Origin: Nocardioides sp. Kera G14
GTDB taxonomy: Bacteria; Actinomycetota; Actinomycetes; Propionibacteriales; Nocardioidaceae
Length of the DNA: 64,000 nucleotides
NCBI RefSeq assembly: GCF_020715565.1
Contig: NZ_CP085839.1
Location: 3,405,010-3,469,009, forward strand
Direction of reading: 5' to 3'
Below, in pieces: positions 61,649 through 64,000 of the stretch; position 1 is the first letter of the stretch; the number at the start of each line of letters is the position of its first letter. Below the pieces are notes generated by a model. The model was not told where the DNA came from, did not search any database, and saw only the letters and a list, made by a program, of their open reading frames with translations. The position numbers were made by a program, and so were the translations under genes.

Positions 61649-61736
61649 TGGCGGACCTGGGGGGATTCGAACCCCCGAGGGCTTGCACCCAACACGGATT
61701 CCAGCCGTGCGCCATAGGCCACTAGGCGACAGGTCC
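61649..61736 (-). tRNA. tRNA-Ser (anticodon GGA)
   Basis: An 88-base class II tRNA including encoded CCA. Read on the minus strand: acceptor stem GGACCTG/CAGGTCC with discriminator G, D stem GCC/GGC, anticodon stem CACGG/CCGTG around loop CTGGAAT (anticodon GGA, 61700-61702), long variable arm with GGG/CCC, and T stem GGGGG/CCCCC around TTCGAAT. It decodes UCC and UCU serine codons. Confidence 0.95.
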
Positions 61737-61802
61737 GTGGAGGAGGCTACCGGCGACGTACGGCGGGCGTGAAATCGGTCGCACCGCACTCGCCCACCGG
61801 GC

Positions 61803-61808
61803 TAGCGT
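61803..61808 (+). promoter_or_regulatory. -10 hexamer TAGCGT of ABC-F gene (leaderless)
   Basis: TAGCGT ends seven bases before GTG 61816, the same arrangement as zwf. Confidence 0.55.
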
Positions 61809-61815
61809 TGAGCCG

Positions 61816-63465
61816 GTGAGCGCCACGATGACCATCCGCGGGCTCGCAGCGGGCCACGGCGCCACGGCACTCTTCGACGGCCTCGACCTCGTGATCGCCC
61901 CGGGGGACCTGATCGGTCTCGTCGGACCGAACGGTGCGGGCAAGTCGACGCTGCTGCGGACCCTCGCCGGTGAGCTCGCACCGGAAGACGGCACGGTGTC
62001 GATCAGCCCACCGACCGCGATCGTCGGGCACCTGCCACAGGAGACCGAGCGCCGGCCCGGCGAGACCCTCAGCGCCTACCTCGCACGACGGACCGGAGTC
62101 GCCCAGGCGCAGCAGGCCTTCGACGAAGCGACCGAGCGGCTCGAAGAGGATCCCGACGGCTACTCGCTCGCGCTCGACCGCTGGCTGACCCTCGGCGGCG
62201 CCGACCTGGAGGAGCGGATCCCGCAGGTGCTGGCCGACCTCGGCCTCGCGGTCGACCTCGACGCACCCATGACGTCGCTGAGCGGGGGACAGGCCGCCCG
62301 CGCCGGGCTCGCCAGCCTGCTGCTGGCCCGCTACGACCTCTTCCTCCTCGACGAGCCGACCAACGACCTCGACCTCGACGGCCTGGACCGGCTCGAGCGC
62401 TTCGTCACCACCCTGCGGGCGCCAGCGGTGATCGTCTCGCACGACCGCGAGTTCCTCGCCCGCACCGTCAACCGCATCGTCGAGCTCGACCTGCACCAGC
62501 ACCGCGTCAACGTCGACGGCGGTGGCTACGACGCCTACCTCGCAGAGCGTGAGGTCGCCCGTCGCCATGCCCGGGAGGCCTACGAGGAGTACGCCGACGA
62601 GGTCGCCGGCCTCCATTCCCGCGCCAACACCCAGCGAGGCTGGGCGGCGCAGGGCGTCCGCAACGCCCGCCGCTCGATCAACAACGAACCCGACAAGTCC
62701 GTCCGCCGCTTCCGGGCCGAGTCGAGCGAGAAGCAGGCCGCCAAGGTCCGCCAGACCGAGCGCGCGCTCGAGCGCCTCGAGAAGGACGCCGTCGAGGAGC
62801 CACGCAAGGAGTGGGAGCTCCGGATGGAGATCGCCGCCGCGCCCCGCTCTGGAGCCGTGACCGCGTCGCTCCGAGGCGCCGTCGTACGCCGACCCGGATT
62901 CACCCTGGGACCGGTCGATCTCGAGATCGGCTGGGCCGAGAAGGTCGCGATCACGGGACCCAACGGCGCCGGCAAGTCGACCCTGCTCGGCGCTCTCCTC
63001 GGCCGGATCCCTCTCGACGCCGGCGACGCCCATCTCGGCCCGGGTGTGGTCGTGGGCGAGATCGACCAGGCGCGAGAACTCTTCGAGGGGCAGGACGCAC
63101 TGGTCGACGCCTTCCAGCACCACGCGACCACCGGCGATCCGAGCGCGATGGCACCGGAGGAGGTGCGGACGTTGCTGGCGAAGTACGGCCTGCGCGGTGA
63201 CCACGTCGTCCGTCCGGCCGCGACGCTCAGCCCGGGCGAGAGGACGCGGGCGGCTCTCGCTCTCCTCCAGGCGCGAGGTGTCAACCTGCTCGTCCTCGAC
63301 GAGCCCACCAACCACCTCGACCTTCCGGCGATCGAACAGCTCGAGTCGGCCCTCGACGCCTACCCCGGCACGCTGCTCCTCGTCACCCACGACCGCCGGA
63401 TGCTCGAGGCGGTCCACACCACGCGGCGCCTTCGGGTGGAGGCCGGCTCCGTGACCGAAATCTGA
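61816..63465 (+). CDS. ABC-F family ATPase (ribosome-associated type)
   Basis: A 549-residue soluble protein with two ABC ATPase domains and no membrane part. Walker A GPNGAGKST appears twice (near 36 and 385). The first signature is LSGGQAARAGLAS near 155 and the second LSPGERTRAALAL near 473, with Walker B LLDEPTNDLDL and LVLDEPTNHLDL. A charged inter-domain linker (about 235-335) would reach the ribosomal peptidyl-transferase centre in ABC-F proteins. Members act as translation factors or protect against ribosome antibiotics; which applies here is not visible. The stop codon overlaps a palindrome that serves the next gene. Confidence 0.9.
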   Translation: MSATMTIRGLAAGHGATALFDGLDLVIAPGDLIGLVGPNGAGKSTLLRTLAGELAPEDGTVSISPPTAIVGHLPQETERRPGETLSAYLARRTGVAQAQQAFDEATERLEEDPDGYSLALDRWLTLGGADLEERIPQVLADLGLAVDLDAPMTSLSGGQAARAGLASLLLARYDLFLLDEPTNDLDLDGLDRLERFVTTLRAPAVIVSHDREFLARTVNRIVELDLHQHRVNVDGGGYDAYLAEREVARRHAREAYEEYADEVAGLHSRANTQRGWAAQGVRNARRSINNEPDKSVRRFRAESSEKQAAKVRQTERALERLEKDAVEEPRKEWELRMEIAAAPRSGAVTASLRGAVVRRPGFTLGPVDLEIGWAEKVAITGPNGAGKSTLLGALLGRIPLDAGDAHLGPGVVVGEIDQARELFEGQDALVDAFQHHATTGDPSAMAPEEVRTLLAKYGLRGDHVVRPAATLSPGERTRAALALLQARGVNLLVLDEPTNHLDLPAIEQLESALDAYPGTLLLVTHDRRMLEAVHTTRRLRVEAGSVTEI

Positions 63466-63491
63466 AACATCTGTTTCAGCGCGTTGAAACA
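63463..63491 (+). promoter_or_regulatory. Three alternating half-sites before the deaminase gene
   Basis: TGAAACA (63463-63469), TGTTTCA (63472-63478) and TGAAACA (63485-63491) form two overlapping palindromes with centres of two and six bases. They begin at the ABC-F stop codon and end 22 bases before the deaminase GTG, the form of a TetR-type operator. No such regulator is in the window. Confidence 0.55.
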
Positions 63492-63513
63492 TTCGGGTGC
63501 CACACTCGGCGCT

Positions 63514-63996
63514 GTGACTGAGGCGACTGACGAGATCTTTCTGGCGCAGGCGATCGAACTGGCGAAGACGAACGTGGCCGATGGCGGCGGGCCGTTCGGT
63601 GCGTTGATCGTCAGGACGGAGTCCGGCGAGATCGTCGCCACCGGCCAGAACCGCGTGACCCGCGACCTCGACCCGACGGCCCACGCCGAGGTGACCGCGA
63701 TCCGCCGGGCCTGCACGGCGATCGGCGACTTCAGCCTCGCCGGTCACACCCTCTACACCAGCTGCGAGCCCTGCCCCCTCTGCCTCGCCTCCGCCCTCTG
63801 GGGTCGGCTCGATCGGGTCGTCTTCGCCGCCGATCGCAACGATGCGGCCGAGGGCGGCTTCGACGACCGCGAGTTCTACGAACTCTTCGAGAAGCGGCGC
63901 GAGGAGTGGGACATGGCGATCGACGCCGTACGTGTGCCGACGTCCTTCGAGCCGTTCGCCGCCTGGATCGCCAACGAGGCGCGCACGGAATACTGA
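63514..63996 (+). CDS. Nucleoside/guanine deaminase (CMP/dCMP deaminase fold)
   Basis: A 160-residue zinc deaminase. The zinc/catalytic motif HAEVTAI (near 55) and CEPCPLC (near 81-87) are intact, and GGGPFGALIV near 25 precedes them. Length and the C-terminal EFYELFEKRREEW segment resemble guanine deaminase (GuaD-like) more than the tRNA adenosine deaminase TadA, but substrate is not certain. GTG 63514 gives the usual N-terminus. An unusual palindrome lies just upstream. Confidence 0.85.
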   Translation: MTEATDEIFLAQAIELAKTNVADGGGPFGALIVRTESGEIVATGQNRVTRDLDPTAHAEVTAIRRACTAIGDFSLAGHTLYTSCEPCPLCLASALWGRLDRVVFAADRNDAAEGGFDDREFYELFEKRREEWDMAIDAVRVPTSFEPFAAWIANEARTEY

Positions 63997-64000
63997 CCCT

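Noticed and set aside
61747..63747. 666-codon minus-strand frame opposite the ABC-F ATPase
   Set aside because: Antisense to intact Walker and signature motifs of the ABC-F gene; no domain in the reverse reading.

Overview
The window is a 64-kb piece of a high-GC actinobacterial chromosome, most like a soil Nocardioidaceae/Propionibacteriales relative (inference). The basis is very GC-rich codon use, ABC-type uptake beside aromatic catabolism, DUF222/HNH (13E12-type) repeat genes, MprAB-like two-component genes, WXG100 proteins, a HelD-type RNA polymerase recycling factor and an AlkB-rubredoxin fusion. No rRNA, CRISPR array, insertion sequence or replication origin was seen. One tRNA gene, tRNA-Ser(GGA), is present.

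Layout. 1-6857: a Wadjet (JetABCD) anti-plasmid system, with jetA cut by the window edge. 6928-10647: a Rieske ferredoxin and, convergent to it, pyruvate carboxylase. 10737-23830: a full meta-cleavage route for hydroxyphenylpropionate/hydroxycinnamate-type aromatics. mhpC-mhpA-mhpB lie on the minus strand, a five-gene branched-chain-type ABC importer (livFGHMK) in the middle, and mhpD-mhpF-mhpE on the plus strand, with two IclR regulators. The end products are succinate (or fumarate), pyruvate and acetyl-CoA. 23881-31142: YihY membrane protein, a DUF222/HNH repeat copy, HelD, a LacI regulator and an EamA transporter. 31260-41679: MMPL transporter, a PhzE-like aminodeoxyisochorismate/anthranilate synthase, glucose-6-phosphate dehydrogenase, an MprAB-like two-component pair, MoxR ATPase with a VWA partner, and a thiamine-binding-like protein. 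41660-46699: a WXG-like protein with an alpha/beta hydrolase, an aminotransferase, a cation/proton antiporter and two envelope or unknown genes. 46747-51720: a HerA-like ATPase, then a compact type VII-like cluster: a short EccC-like ATPase divergent from two WXG100 proteins, a small membrane protein and a 60-residue protein resembling only the N-terminus of EccB. 51751-60168: DMT transporter, AlkB-rubredoxin with a divergent PucR regulator, GNAT, FdhD, CBS protein, FdhF/YdeP-type molybdoenzyme and an SDR. 60202-64000: second DUF222/HNH copy next to tRNA-Ser, an ABC-F ATPase and a nucleoside deaminase.

How the genes work together. MhpA and MhpB make and open the catechol ring, MhpC hydrolyses the ring-fission product, and MhpD, MhpE and MhpF carry the dienoate to pyruvate and acetyl-CoA. 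The Liv-type importer probably brings the aromatic acid in. A split motif with identical 28-bp spacing occurs upstream of both mhpC and livF, suggesting common control by the IclR protein encoded between them. FdhD, which transfers sulfur to the Mo cofactor, is divergent from the molybdoenzyme it may serve. Many genes lie 6-8 bases downstream of an actinobacterial -10 hexamer (TANNNT) with no room for a ribosome binding site, so leaderless transcripts look common here.
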